Shown: positions 1-11,260 of the stretch, one piece after another
Layout of the letters: every line of letters starts with the position of its first letter
Position numbering within the stretch: position 1 is the first letter of the stretch
Assembly (NCBI RefSeq): GCF_004193775.1
Contig: NC_041003.1
Span: 21,700,790-21,764,789, forward strand
Reading direction: 5' to 3'
Source of the DNA: Glycine soja
Taxonomy: Eukaryota; Streptophyta; Magnoliopsida; Fabales; Fabaceae
Length of the DNA stretch: 64,000 bases
The notes under the pieces: generated by a model
Databases searched by the model: none
What the model was told of the DNA's origin: nothing
Seen by the model: only the letters and a program-made list of their open reading frames with translations
Translations under genes and position numbers: made by a program

Positions 1-754
1 GGCAGCATCTATCATACTTCTCTCCATGTTACTGAGTCCTTCATAAAAATATTGGAGAAGAACCTGCTCAGAAATCTAGTGGTGAGGGCAATTGGCACAT
101 AGTTTCTTAAATCTCTCCCAGTATTCATATAGGCTCTCTCCACTGAGTTGCCTAATGTCTGAAATATCCTTTCTGATGGTCATGGTCCTGGAAGCAGGGA
201 AATTTTTTTTCTAAGAATACTCTCTTGAGGTCATCCCAGCTGGTGATGGACCTTGGAGCAAGGTAATATAGTCAGTCCTTTGCCACTCCCTCTAAAGAAT
301 GAGGAAAAGCCTTCAGAAATATGTGATCCTCCTGGACATCTGGGGGTTTCATGGTGGAGTAGACAATATGGAATTCTTTCAGATGTTTGTATGGGTCTTC
401 ACCTGCAAGGCCATGAAACTTTGGAAGCAAATGGATTAGTCCAGTTTTAAGAACATATGGGACATCCTCATCAGGGTATTGGATGCACAAGCTTTCATAG
501 GTGAAATCAGGTGCAACCATTTCCCTTAGAGTCCTCTCATAGGGTGGAGGTTGTGCCTTGTTCTCAGAATGTTCAAAATTATAATGCTCAAAATCAGGAT
601 GTTCAAAATCACCAATAACAGAATGCACAAATTCACTAGTAACAGAATGCTCAGGATGCTCAAAAGGTATAAAATGATGCCTAAGTAATCTATGAAATGT
701 CCTATCTATCTCAGGATCAAAGGGTTGTAAGTCAGATGGATTGCCTCTAGTCAT
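1..754 (-). pseudogene. Gag fragment of Athila-like element A
   Basis: The reading frame opens at 754 with MTRGNPSDLQPFDPEIDRTF and runs 160 codons to a TGA at 272-274. The product is the N-terminal part of an Athila-type capsid precursor, which forms the cytoplasmic virus-like particle. The conserved stretch LIHLLPKFHGLAGEDPYKHL is present near residues 107-126. The related element at 6052 has the same start and the same order of motifs. After the TGA the frame continues with LYYLAPRSI, so the stop interrupts a longer gag rather than ending it. The stop falls exactly where the related copy has a TAG, at a codon that is Trp in relatives of this family. Sequence from 271 to 1 is further gag. 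A tract of repeated FEHPE/FEHS-like residues near residues 32-63 is unusual and low in complexity. Confidence 0.8.
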
Positions 755-1563
755 ACACTACATTCAGCATACACAAATAGTTGCCTTCTTATGCAAGTAA
801 CAGTGTAGGTTTGAACTACAGCTACCATCAAATAATATCCAAATGACTTGAAATTTTGTGAGCAACACCCTAAAATCATGAAAAGATAGCACAAAAATTT
901 TCAGACAAAAATTCAAAATCTAACTATGGAAACTACCTAAGGAAAGTTTAGAAAAATAAAACAATAAAACTTGAAAAAAAAACTAGTAAACAAGCGATTT
1001 TGGCTAGTTAGAGACCTCAGCTCGCCTTTGGCGGGCTGCCAAGGTATGGGAAATTTTTTCTACCCCAAATACATATATAATAATAGTCATTCTGATACCC
1101 GGAGCAAAAGTTATGGCCGTTTGAAGTTTTGCTAAACAAAAGTTCTCAAATTTTTTTTGAATCTCTCAAATTTGGCCACACCAAGTGTTTCTGGTATTTT
1201 TCACACAAAATGAGTCAAAAGAACCTACCACACCAAAATTCAGCCAAAAATAACAACCCTAACTATCAAAACAAAAATTGCCAATTAAATTGCCAGCAGC
1301 AGTCACAAATTCAATTGCGAAGGGATTTGCACTACTACTCTATTTTCCAGGTCAGCAAAAGTGGTCGCTAAATCCATCGCAAGGCACTATTCACAGCAAA
1401 ACACAAAAACTGAAATAGGGGAAGCACTGAATAGAAAAACTAAAACAAAACACCACACAAAACAAAATAACAAGACACTAAACAACACTAACACAACCCG
1501 AAAGCATAAAAAAACTAAACATAAAACACGAATCACTGGTTATTATGAACCTTTGGACACTAC
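755..1563 (-). other. Untranslated leader of element A, no gene seen
   Basis: This stretch lies between the primer-binding site and the gag start. It matches, in reverse orientation, the leader of the second Athila-like copy (about 5360-6051), including a shared tract with ATTATTATATATG. It is A-rich with only short accidental frames. A GC-rich imperfect palindrome (CTCGCCTTTGGCGGGCTGCC, about 1021-1040) stands out from the AT-rich surroundings. Confidence 0.7.
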
Positions 1564-1581
1564 TCCCCAGCAATGGCGCCA
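1564..1581 (-). promoter_or_regulatory. Primer-binding site of element A (tRNA-Asp type)
   Basis: On the minus strand the sequence is TGGCGCCATTGCTGGGGA, starting at 1581, four bases past the LTR end at 1586. A TGGCGCC start is the usual tRNA-Asp-complementary primer site of Athila-type elements. The copy in element B (5342) reads TGACGTC at the same place. Confidence 0.85.
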
Positions 1582-1585
1582 AATT

Positions 1586-2707
1586 TGATCGAGGTCGTAC
1601 CCGAATCAAATAAACATTAAAATGCAGTAACTAGGAAGTGATCCTAGTTCGTTTCCCAACGAGCAATGATAAACCAAATGTTCATAATATACTTACAGTA
1701 ACAGTAACAATTGGGGGGGGGGGGGGTTGTTTGTTTTGTGAATTAAAAAATAAGCGAACTGGAATACGAAATTAATAGTATTAAAAACGTGTTGTTTCCT
1801 CTGATTCAGAAGTCATTCTCTTGTCCTAGGTTATGAAGAATTCGTCCATAACAGTTAACCACTTAATCCAACCCTATTTTAATTTACTAAGAGAAAATCA
1901 ATTTAGGGTTGTCAATATGTGATTAAGCAACACATACACCAATTTACCCTTCGTTCATTAAGCACGAACATAAGTTAAGTACAGAGGCAATAAATCAAAC
2001 ACGAAGCGTGCATAGATTAACAATAACGAATGTGGGTTAATTGGTGCAGGGAAAACTGCCAGGAAGCTGCATTTTAAACAGAACCTCGAAGAGAGTTTAG
2101 CTTCGTCCTCAGAAGGAAACAACATCAGAAATTTAGCCTTCCATAATTTCAACAAAAGCAGAAAACGAAAATGAAACTAAAAGCATAAAACGTAAATGAA
2201 AGCTAAAAATGTAAATGAAAGCAGAAGAAGGAACAGAAAAAAAAATGAAATTGCAATTGAAAGCAGAAAAAATGCAACATGCCTTAACGTGAACAGTAAT
2301 CCAAAGCTAAAAACGTAAAACCCTAATACCCTATGCTCTAAATAATGGAAAATCCCCCTTACACGAATCTCAAGGCTGCTATTTAAGGGTCACTCAGAGT
2401 CACTAGGCCCTATTACATTATTCTGGCCCAGAAACGAAATAAACATTGAACATCATAAAAAAAATTGCAATCTCCTAATTAGAAATTAACTAAGGTAAAC
2501 GTTGCTTTATTTGCCCTCTTTAAGTACACAACCAAAATCGGGATTAAGCTCAATGCTTCATTAATTCCTGAAATTAGATTAAAAACATCAAATTAGCTGA
2601 ATGAGCCCAAATATTAAAACTGCCTAATTAATTTGACAATTAAGACTAATCAGTAATTAAAATGGTGTACAAAGGTTTAAGAAATAGGAGAAAATAATGG
2701 CACATCA
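1586..2707 (-). repeat. 5' LTR of Athila-like element A (1122 bp)
   Basis: On the minus strand it starts TGATGTGCC at 2707 and ends CCTCGATCA at 1586. The start and the last 60 or so bases match the LTR of element B (4910-5337), but that copy lacks about 700 bp of the middle. A run of 14 G (1713-1726, plus strand) lies near the downstream end. The LTR holds no ORF of note. Confidence 0.85.
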
Positions 2708-2798
2708 GCTGCACCAAGTTCGACCACCTTGGGGGACTTCGTCGCATATCGCGGCGACTTACTCTTGGCATCTTAAGCCCGTGCTCACGAAGCTTCTA

Positions 2799-3650
2799 CT
2801 AATGTGGCTGTGAGCCCTGACCCTTGTTCCTCCTTTCCAAGATGTTTTTCCTCACATCAGTCCGCGTGGGTTTATAGCCTAACTCGAATCTCTCACAGTT
2901 TCCCTTGATGTCCACTTGGCCGACCATGCCATCTTTATTTTTTCCCAAACCCATTATGGGCTCATAGCTATGACCTAACATTACCCAGGCCACCATTATT
3001 ACCGTGTCAGACATGCGGGGCTGGATTGGGAGGGATTCTATGGAAGCATTGCTTACCACCTCAAAGGACTGGAAAGTCATTTCAAATGACTCTTCGGTGG
3101 TTTCCACATATGGCATAGATGAGGAGCAGCTCACTAGAACATCTTATTCCCCAGAAACAATGACCAAATGCCCTTTCACCATGAATTTCAGTTTTTGATG
3201 GAGTGTTGAGGGGACGACTCCCACCGAGTGAATCCATGGTCGGCCCAACAAGCAACTATAGGATGGGTTAATATCCATCACTTGAAAGGTAACCTGGCAG
3301 GTGTGGGGCCCAATTTGAATCGGGAGGTCGATCTCCCCTCTTACTTCCCAGCAACTGCCATCAAAAGCCTAGACCACCATGGAGCTTGGCCTCAAGTGAG
3401 AGGCATCGAATGACAGTTTTTCTAACATGTTTTTGGGCATTACGTTTAGGCTCGAGCCATTGTCGATGAGCACCCTGGCCATGATGTATTCCATGCATTT
3501 GACTAATACATGCAGAGCCCTATTATGCCCTCTTCCTTCGGCAAAAATCTCCTCCTCGACGAAGGTGAGGTAGTTGTTGGCTGTGATGTTGTTGACAATC
3601 CCCTTAAAGCCTTCTACGGAGATGTCTTGGGCCACATGGGCCTTATTCAA
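2799..3650 (-). pseudogene. Aspartic protease region and following domain of Ogre/Tat-like element 1
   Basis: The upstream frame (3369-3650) carries MARVLIDNGSSLNVMPK, which fits the retroviral-type aspartic protease active site. The usual D-[ST]-G is changed to D-N-G, so it may be inactive. The next frame (2799-3134) holds VMLGHSYEPIMGLG, a Gly-rich stretch like the one that follows protease in element 2. In an active element this enzyme would cut the Gag-Pol precursor. Frame breaks between the two ORFs show decay. The orientation and order (gag to the right, polymerase expected to the left) fit a minus-strand Tat-lineage element. Confidence 0.75.
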
Positions 3651-3653
3651 AAC

Positions 3654-4733
3654 CTAAAACAGAAATGCTCGGTGACGCTCAGAGCTCATGAGCAATTTTA
3701 GTAGGGAGACCCTAGCCGGGTTTTTGTTGAGTTGTTCGACAATCTTGAACTCGCTCTGTTGGATAATGTAGAGGAACTCGTTGGCCTCCTCCAATGATAT
3801 TGGGATCGGGGCGAACTCCGGAGCCTTCTTTGCTGGAAGGTTTCTTCCAATGTTGGAGCCCATGTCAGGGTTGGCATTGCCGGCTAGGCGAGGTTGGGCT
3901 GGAGCCGATGTCTGAAGGGGGCCCCTTTGAGCTGACGCAGACGTCCTTGGCTAGACGGGCACTGAGCAGGAAGAGCTTCCGGCGTGGGCCGAAAAACTCG
4001 GGTGATGTTGTGCGTATTGGTAGGTACCATGCGGGGCTTGCTGAGGTTTTGGCCAAGCAGGTGTCAAGGTGATGGCGTGGGCGTCCCCCTCCTTTCTCAT
4101 TGCCCCAACTGTTTCAGTCCTCCTATTGTTGGTGTCGGCGGGAGAGACATAATCAAACTTCCCTCTCTTCAAGCCTACTTCAATTCTCTCTCCCGCGAAC
4201 ACTAAATCCGCAAAGCTAGCGGGCATATAACCCACCAACTTCTCATAGTAGAATATTGGCAGTGTATCTACTATCATCATGATCATCTCCCTCTCAACCA
4301 TGGGAAGGGCCACTTGTGCTGCCAAATCTCTCCACCATTAAGCATATTCTTTAAAAGACTTGTGCTCCCGCTTGCTCATATTCTGTAGCTGGGTTCTGTC
4401 GAGAGCCATGTCGGTATTATACTGATACTAACTAATGAAGGCAGTAATGAAGTCTTTCCATGTGCGGATGTGAGAAGCTTCCAAGTTAGTATACCAGATG
4501 ACCACCGCTCCGGCCAAACTATCTTGGAAGAAATACATCAATAACTTCTCGTCTCTAGAATATGCACCCATCTTTCGACAGTACATTTTAAAGTGATTCT
4601 TGGGGCAAGTCGTCCCCTTGTACCTATCAAAATCAGGTACATTGAATTTCGGGGGAATGATGATGTCTGCCATTAAGCACATGTCGGTCATGTCTACAAA
4701 AGGATAATCACTAAATCCCTCGACAGCTCTCAA
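3654..4733 (-). pseudogene. Gag (capsid) region of Ogre/Tat-like element 1
   Basis: Three overlapping minus-strand frames (4428-4733, 3951-4325, 3654-3863) together cover the middle and C-terminal parts of a Tat/Ogre-type Gag. The first has PPKFNVPDFDRYKGTTCPKN and then FQDSLAGAVVIWYTNLE, the capsid helices typical of this lineage. The second has YYEKLVGYMPASFADLVFAG. Equivalents of these occur in element 2 near 33138-33455. Stops and frame changes (for example about 4326-4427) make it non-functional. The N-terminal portion continues at 15559-15969, on the other side of the Athila-like insertion. Confidence 0.8.
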
Positions 4734-4909
4734 TCTCTCTTTGATGAGATCGAGTTTTTATTTTCCTTTTGCTGTCGGAGGCGGCCTCCCCACGGATAAG
4801 AGTATTGGCTACATTGGGTGGGGTTGAGAGACTCCCGCGATGTTGGGTTGAGGTAGTGCATTAGGCGCTGGTCCCTTGGTGGGGAAAGAGGGGTAGGAGT
4901 CGACGTCTG

Positions 4910-5337
4910 TGATGTGTCATTATTTTCTCCTATTTCTTAATCCTTTTTGTCACCATTTTAATTACTGATTAGCCTTAATTGTCAAATTAAGTATGCAGTT
5001 TTATCATTTGGGCCTACTTGACTAATTTTGTGTTTTTAATTTAATTTTAGGAGAATTATAAGCAATTGAGCTTGAATACGGAATTGGGCTTGGACTTGAA
5101 GAGAGAAGACAATTTTATTTTATCAAATCTTATCTTATCCAGATTTTATTTCATCTAGATTTTATTTCATCCAATCTTATCTTATCTTGTCCAGATTTTA
5201 TTTTATTTCGTTTATGGGCTTGGACTTAAAATAGATTTGTAAGCTTTGGGGTTGAGGACCTACAGGGAGACGACCTAAGATCACTTCCTAGATACTGTAT
5301 TTTTAATGTTTATTTGATTCGGGTATGGCCTCGATCA
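4910..5337 (+). repeat. 5' LTR of element B, internally deleted (428 bp)
   Basis: It starts TGATGTGTC and ends CCTCGATCA, like the 1122 bp LTR of element A, but lacks about 700 bp of the middle. A direct-repeat tract rich in TTATTTCATC, TTATCTTATC and related words (about 5115-5215) occupies the centre. Confidence 0.85.
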
Positions 5338-5341
5338 AATT

Positions 5342-5359
5342 TGACGTCGTTGCCGGGGA
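5342..5359 (+). promoter_or_regulatory. Primer-binding site of element B, mutated
   Basis: It reads TGACGTCGTTGCCGGGGA, four bases after the LTR. Compared with the usual TGGCGCC start it has G-to-A and C-to-T changes, as expected from cytosine deamination. Pairing with the 3' end of tRNA-Asp would be weakened. Confidence 0.8.
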
Positions 5360-6051
5360 GCAGTGGGCCAAAGGTTCATAATAGTGTTTAGTTGTTTTGT
5401 TTTGTGTAGCGTTTTGTTTTGCATTTCAGTCGCGTCCCCTGTTTAGCGACTATTTTTAGCGACTATTTCATCTTTGTGTTTTGCTGTGAACAGTTAGCGA
5501 CTGATTTTGCAATTTAATTAGCGATTTTTGTTTTGATAGTTAGAGTTGTTATTTTTGGCTGATTTATTGTGTGGTAGTTTCTTTTGATCCATATTTTGTG
5601 TGAAAAATACCAGGAGCACTTGGTATGGTTGAATTTGAGAGAGACAAAAATTTTGGGAACTTGTTTTTAGCAAAACTTAAAACAGTCATAACTTTTGCTC
5701 CAGGTATCAGAATGACTATTATTATATATGCATTTGAGGTAGAAAAAAATTGCCCATATTGTGGCAACCCGCTTTAGCTGGTTGGGGTCTCCCAAACTCG
5801 AAAAATCAGTCATTTACTAAGTTCTTTTTTTATTTTTTAAGTATTATTGTCTTATTTTTCTAAACTTTGCTTAGGTAGTTTTCATAGTTTTACTTTTAAT
5901 TTTTGTTTGAAATTTTTTGTGCTATCTTTTCATTATTTTAGGGTGTTGCTCACAAAATTTCAACTTACTTGGATATCTTTTGACTATAGTTGTAGTTTTA
6001 CCCCCTTGTTAGGTGCTTGTTTGAGAACACATTATTTGCTGCATATGGTGC

Positions 6052-7512
6052 ATGACTAGGGGCAATCCAGGTGATTTACAACCCTTTGATCCTGAAATAG
6101 ATAGAACCTTTCATAGATTAGTTAGGCATAGTGTGCATCCTGATCATTCTATGCATTGTGAGCATTTTGAGCATTGTGAGTATTCTGTTGTTGGTGATTC
6201 TGAATATTCAATTACTAATTTTCATACTGAGAACATGGCTCAACCTCCACCTCGTGAGAGGACTCTAAGGGAGATGGTTGCACTTGATTTCACTTATGAA
6301 AGCTTGTGCATTCAATATCCTGATGAGGGTGTTCCATATGTTCTCAAAATTGGACTAATACATTTGCTGCCCAAGTTTCATGGTCTTGCAAGTGAAGATC
6401 CTCATAAGCATCTTAAGGAGTTCCATATTTTTTGTTCCAACATGAAGCCCCCTGATGTCCAGGAAGATCATATCTTTCTAAAGGCTTTTCCTCATCCTCT
6501 GGAGGGAGTGGCAAAAGATTAGTTGTACTACCTTGCTCCCAGGTCCATTTTTAGCTAGGATGACCTTAAGAGGGTGTTCTTGGAGAAATTCTTCCCTGCA
6601 TCTAGGACCACTGCCATCAGAAAAGACATTTCAGGCATCAGGCAACTTAGTGGAAAGAGCTTGTATGAGTACTGGGAAAGATTCAAGAAATTGTGTGCAA
6701 GCTGCCCTCACCACCAGATTTCTGAGCAACTCCTTCTTCAATATTTGTATGAGGGACTTAGCAACATGGAGAGGAGTATGATTGATGCTGCCAGCGGTGG
6801 AGCTCTTGGTGATATGACCCCTGCTGAGGCTAGGAATTTGATTGAGAAGATGGCTTCCAACTCCCAACAATTCAGTGCAAGAAATGATGCTATTGTCCTT
6901 CGAGGAGTCCATGAGGTGGCCACAGATTCATCTTCATCTACTGAAAATAAAAAGCTTGAAGGAAAACTTGATGCCTTGGTCAACCTAGTAACTCAGCTTG
7001 CCATGAATCAGAAATCTGCATCTGCACCTATTGCAAGAGTCTGTGGTCTATGTTCTTCTGCAGATCACCATACAGATCTTTGTCCTTCTTTGCAGCAATC
7101 TGGAGTCAATGAGCAACCTGAAGCTTATGCTGCAAACATTTATAATAGACCCCCTCAGCAGCAAAACCAACAACAACAGAATAATTATGATCTTTCAAGC
7201 AACAGATACAATCCAGGTTGGAGAAATCATCCAAATCTGAGATGGGCAAGTCCTCCACAACAACAACATTGTCCCTCCTTTCCAGAATGTTGCTGGTCCA
7301 AGCAAGCCATATGTTCCTCCTCCAATACAGCAGAAGCAACAGCAGCAGTCACAACAAAGACAACAAGCAATTGAGGCTCCTCCTCAACCTTCCTTATTAG
7401 AGTTAGTGAGGCAAAAGACCATCCAGAATATGCAATTTCAGCAAGAGACAAGAGCCTCCATTTAGAGTCTGACAAATCAGATGGGGCAGATGGCTACTCA
7501 GTTGAACCAAGC
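6052..7512 (+). pseudogene. Gag of Athila-like element B
   Basis: The start at 6052 (MTRGNPGDLQPFDPEIDRTF) is chosen because the same start occurs in element A. The first frame ends at a TAG (6520-6522). The protein continues in another frame at 6574-7374, which contains KSLYEYWERFKKLCASCPHH, the capsid C-terminal region. A zinc knuckle of the C-x2-C-x4-H-x4-C type (CGLCSSADHHTDLC) lies near residues 156-169 of that frame and would bind packaged RNA. A Gln/Asn-rich tail follows. The leader at 5360-6051 has no gene. At least one nonsense codon and two frame changes make this copy inactive. The TAG replaces the same codon that is TGA in element A. Confidence 0.85.
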
Positions 7513-7550
7513 TTAGTCCCAAAAATTCTGACAAATTGCCTTCATAAACT

Positions 7551-9389
7551 GTGCAGAATCCGAAAAATGTGAGTGTCATCACCTTGAGGTCAGGCAACCA
7601 AATTCAAGTGCCTCCACCAGTAGCAGCACCTGCACCTGAACCTGTCAAGCTTCATTCTACACCTGAAAAAGAGGATGAGATAGTTGCACAAAAGAGAAAG
7701 CTTTCTAACAAAAAATTTCATGCAGGTGGACCTTCTTCTAGTAATTTTGACTTACTGCAGGCTCATATCCCTCTTCCATTCTCACCTAGAGCAATTCCAA
7801 ACAAAAAAATGGAAGAAGCGCAAAAGGAGATCTTGGAGACCTTCAGGAAAGTAGAGGTGAACATACCTCTGCTAGATGCCATCAAGCAGATTCCAAGATA
7901 TGCCAAGTTTCTAAAGGAGTTGTGCACCCACAAAAGGAAGCTCAAAGGCAATGAAAGGATTAGCATGGGCAGAAATGTGTCAACATTGATAGGTAAATCT
8001 GTTCCTCACATTCCTAAGAAATGTAAGGACCCAGGTACTTTTTGTATACCTTGCATTATTGGGAATAGTAAATTTGAGAATGCCATGCTAGATCTAGGAG
8101 CATCAGTTAATGTCATGCCTCTGTCCATTTTCAATTCTTTATCTCTTGGACCCTTGCAATCTATAGATGTGGTGATTCATTTGGCAAATAGAAGTGTTGC
8201 TTACCCCGCAGGTTTCATAGAGGATGTGCTGGTTCGGGTTGGTGAACTTATTTTTCCTGTTGATTTTTATGTTCTTAATATGGAAGAAGGATTTTCCCAT
8301 GGTTCAGTTCCAATTATTTTAGGCATGCCATTTATGAAAACAGCCCGAACCAAGATAGATGTTTATGTTGGCACATTGTCTATGGAATTTGGTGATACTG
8401 TTGTTCATTTTAACATTCTTGATGCCATGAAACATCCATCTCAGGATCATTCTATTTTTCATGCTGAGATAATTGATCAGATTGTTGATGATTATATGTT
8501 TGATTTTGATTCTATTCTTCATGGTAGGAAACATCCATTTTTATCTGATCTGCATACTTGTCACTCCTTATGCATTGAATCTGAATCTGAGTTTGAATTT
8601 GATCCTGTATCTGATTTTTATGCTGAGAGTGAATTTGAATTTGAGTCTGGTTCTTATTTTCTGGGTTTTGTACCTCTTGATGTTGATTTTTTAGAGTCAG
8701 CATGCACTAACCATGTTGCAGGAAGTACATATACTTCTGACTTGCTTTATGAGGTACAGGCTGAGGAACCTTCTTCTTCTCCTACCCTGGTTCCTCCCAC
8801 TGTTCAACCACCACCCACACCAGAGTTGAAGCCCTTACCAGCAACCCTCAAATATTCTTACTTGGAGGACAAGGAAAAATTTCCAGTGATCATCTCTGCC
8901 TCCCTTGCTGCTAAGCAAGAGGAGAAGTTGTTGCTAGTTCTCAAGAAGCACAAGAAAGCCATTGGATGGACTTTAGCATACATTCCTGGTATTAGCCCAT
9001 ATACCTGCATGCATAGGATACTTTTAGAGGATGGAGCTAAGCCAGTGAGGCAGCCACAACGACGACTCAAAACTGTCATTCTAGATGTGGTGAAAAAGGA
9101 AGTGACCAAGCTCTTACAAGCTGGAATCAACTACCCCATTTCTGATATCCAGTGGGTGAGTCCAGTCCAAGTGGTTCCTAAGAAGACAGGCCTTACAGTG
9201 ATCAAGAATGAGAGGGATGATCTTATCCCTACAAGAGTGCAGAATAGCTGGCGAGTCTGCATTGATTATAGGAGGCTGAACCAGGTAACCAGAAAAGATC
9301 ATTTTCCCCTGCCATTCATTGACCAAATGCTTGAGCGCTTGGTAGGTAAATCTCATTACTGTTTTCTTGATGGTTTTTCTGGTTATTAA
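7551..9389 (+). pseudogene. Protease and N-terminal reverse transcriptase of element B
   Basis: One open frame of 612 codons. The retroviral-type aspartic protease motif appears as LDLGASVNVMPLSIF near residues 179-195. The usual D-[ST]-G is D-L-G here, so activity is doubtful. Glu/Asp/Phe-rich linker sequence covers about residues 330-380. The RT N-terminal region follows, with SVNVMP-type fold residues left behind and WRVCIDYRRLNQVTRKDHFP near residues 567-586, the template-grip region. The frame stops at 9387-9389 (TAA) right after DGFSGY, in the RT fingers/palm, and the protein continues in the same direction beyond it. This is the Athila/Tat-type polymerase that would copy the element RNA in the particle. 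Confidence 0.85.
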
Positions 9390-10349
9390 CAAATTCATAT
9401 TGCTTCTGAGGATCAAGAAAAGACCACATTCACCTGTCCCTTTGACACTTTTGCTTATAGGAGGATGTCCTTTGGCCTATGCAATGCCCCTGGTACCTTC
9501 CAGTGGTGTATGCTTAGCATTTTCAGTGATTTTTTAGAGAGCTGCATAGAGGTGTTTATGGATGATTTTACTGTTTATGGATCCTCTTTTGATGCATGTT
9601 TGGATAGTCTAGATAAAGTTCTTAGTAGATGCATTGAAACTAACCTTGTGCTGAATTTTGAAAAATGTCACTTCATGGTAGAACAAGGTATAGTTTTAGG
9701 GCATATCATTTCCAGTAGGGGCATAGAGGTAGACCCTGCAAAAATAGTTGTTATTTCACAATTGCCTTACCCCTCTTGCGTGCGAGAGGTTCATTCTTTT
9801 CTTGGTCATGCAGGGTTTTATAGGCGCTTTATCAAGGATTTTAGCAAAGTGGCCCTTCCACTATCCAATCTGCTGCAAAAGGAGGTGGAGTTTGATTTTG
9901 ATGACCGGTGCAAACAGGCTTTTGATTGCCTCAAGCGTGCGGTGACTACCACCCCTATCATTCAGGCACCTGATTGGACAGCCCCATTTGAGATAATGTG
10001 CGATGCATCCAATTACGCATTGGGGGCTGTCCTTGCTCAAAGGATTGATAAGCTGCCTCGGGTGATCTACTACGCTTCTAGAACTTTGGATGCTGCTCAA
10101 GCAAATTACACTACCACAGAGAAGGAGCTATTAGCGATAGTTTTTGCTCTTGAGAAATTTCATTCATATTTACTTGGTACTCGTGTTATTGTTTATACTG
10201 ACCATGCAGCTCTGAAGTATCTGTTGAAGAAGGCTGAATCAAAGCCTAGATTGATCAGGTGGATGATTTGGCTCCAAGAGTTTGATTTGGAAATCCGTGA
10301 TCGGAGCGGTGCACAGAACCTCATGGCTGACCATCTGAGTAGGATTTAG
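9390..10349 (+). pseudogene. Reverse transcriptase palm and RNase H of element B
   Basis: Immediately after the in-frame stop the RT continues ([20 protein letters not shown]), then open from 9465. It includes [13 protein letters not shown] and the catalytic box [10 protein letters not shown] at about 9551-9580, so the two catalytic aspartates are kept. The RNase H domain follows, with [18 protein letters not shown], the [15 protein letters not shown] helix and [11 protein letters not shown]. It ends in [10 protein letters not shown], a common end for gypsy RNase H. Apart from the upstream stop this part looks intact. RNase H would degrade the RNA template and leave the polypurine primer. Confidence 0.9.
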
Positions 10350-10397
10350 CATGCATATGAGGACTCACCCATTCGAGATGATTTTCCGGATGACCAT

Positions 10398-11260
10398 TTG
10401 TACATTCTGTATAGTATTTCTGATTCCTTCCCCACTCCCTGGTTTGCTAATATTGTGAATTATTTGGTTGCTTCTGTTCTTCCTCCCGTAGCATCTAAAG
10501 CTCAAAATGATAAAATTAAGAGCGATGCTAAGCATTATATTTGGGATGACCCTTATTTGTGGAAGTTGTGCAGTGACCAGGTTATTAGGAGATGCATTCC
10601 AGACCATGAGATCAACTCGGTCCTACAATTCTGTCATTCTTCCGCACCAGGTGGCCATCATGGCATACAGAGGACAGCTCGCAAGATGCTTGACTGCGGT
10701 TTCTATTGGCCCACCATCTTCAAGGATGCATGGAGAATTTGTAGCACTTGTGAGCCTTGTCAGAGAGCAAGCGGCTCACTTTCATGGAGACAGCAAATGC
10801 CTCAACAACCCATGTTATTCTGTGAGGTGTTTGATGTCTGGGGTATAGATTTTATGGGGCCTTTCCCTATCTCTTTTGGTTTTGTTTATATTCCCCTTGA
10901 TGTTGATTATGTTTCAAAATGGGTGGAAGCCAAACCCACCAGAACTAACGATGCTAAGGTTGTTGTGGATTTTGTAAGATCTAATCTGTTTTGCAGGTTT
11001 GGAGTCCCTAGAGCCATCGTTAGTGATCAAGGAACCCATTTTTGTAACAGATCCATGTATGCCTTGCTCAAAAAGTATGGGGTCGTGCACAAAATTTCCA
11101 CACCTTACCACCCCCAAACTAATGGGCAGGCTGAGATTTCAAACAGGGAGATAAAAAGGATCTTAGAGAATATTGTGCAGCCGAACAGAAAGGATTGGAG
11201 CACCAGACTGGATGATGCTCTTTGGGCGCATAGGACTGCCTACAAAGCACCCATAGGAAT
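10398..11260 (+). pseudogene. Integrase of element B, N-terminal and catalytic part, cut by an insertion
   Basis: The frame contains the HHCC zinc-binding region (GGHHGIQRTARKM, then CSTCEPCQRA at about 10741-10770). It also has the DDE catalytic core: first Asp in GIDFMGPFPI, second in SDQGTHFCN, and Glu in NGQAEISNREIKRI. The domain is broken at 11260 by the element at 11261-13465, which duplicated GGAAT. The same protein resumes at 13466 with [16 protein letters not shown]. The enzyme would join the linear cDNA to host DNA. Residues after 11260 in the open frame come from the inserted LTR. Confidence 0.9.

Larger units (their letters stand above)
1..2707 (-). mobile_element. Athila-like Ty3-gypsy element A, 5' part (LTR, primer site, gag), continues past the left edge
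   Basis: Read on the minus strand, the order is LTR (1586-2707), primer-binding site (1564-1581), untranslated leader (755-1563) and gag (754 down to the window edge). The gag and leader closely resemble those of the plus-strand element at 4910-15558, so the two are members of one family in opposite orientation. The primer site begins TGGCGCC, as expected for tRNA-Asp-primed Athila-type elements. The LTR start at 2707 abuts Ogre/Tat-like sequence, so this element is nested in the older Ogre/Tat-like element. The possible target duplication next to the LTR is GCTGC (2708-2712), but its partner lies outside the window. Confidence 0.85.
2708..4909 (-). mobile_element. Ogre/Tat-like element 1, gag-protease segment
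   Basis: This minus-strand block is trapped between two Athila-like insertions. It holds decayed gag and protease of a Tat/Ogre-lineage gypsy element and aligns in order with element 2 (28398-33485). For example, the tract just right of 2708 with GGGGGACTTCGTCGCATATC resembles that at about 30879-30899. Its 5' continuation lies beyond element B, at 15559-19338. At the left it is cut by element A, so its reverse transcriptase would lie outside the window. Confidence 0.85.
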
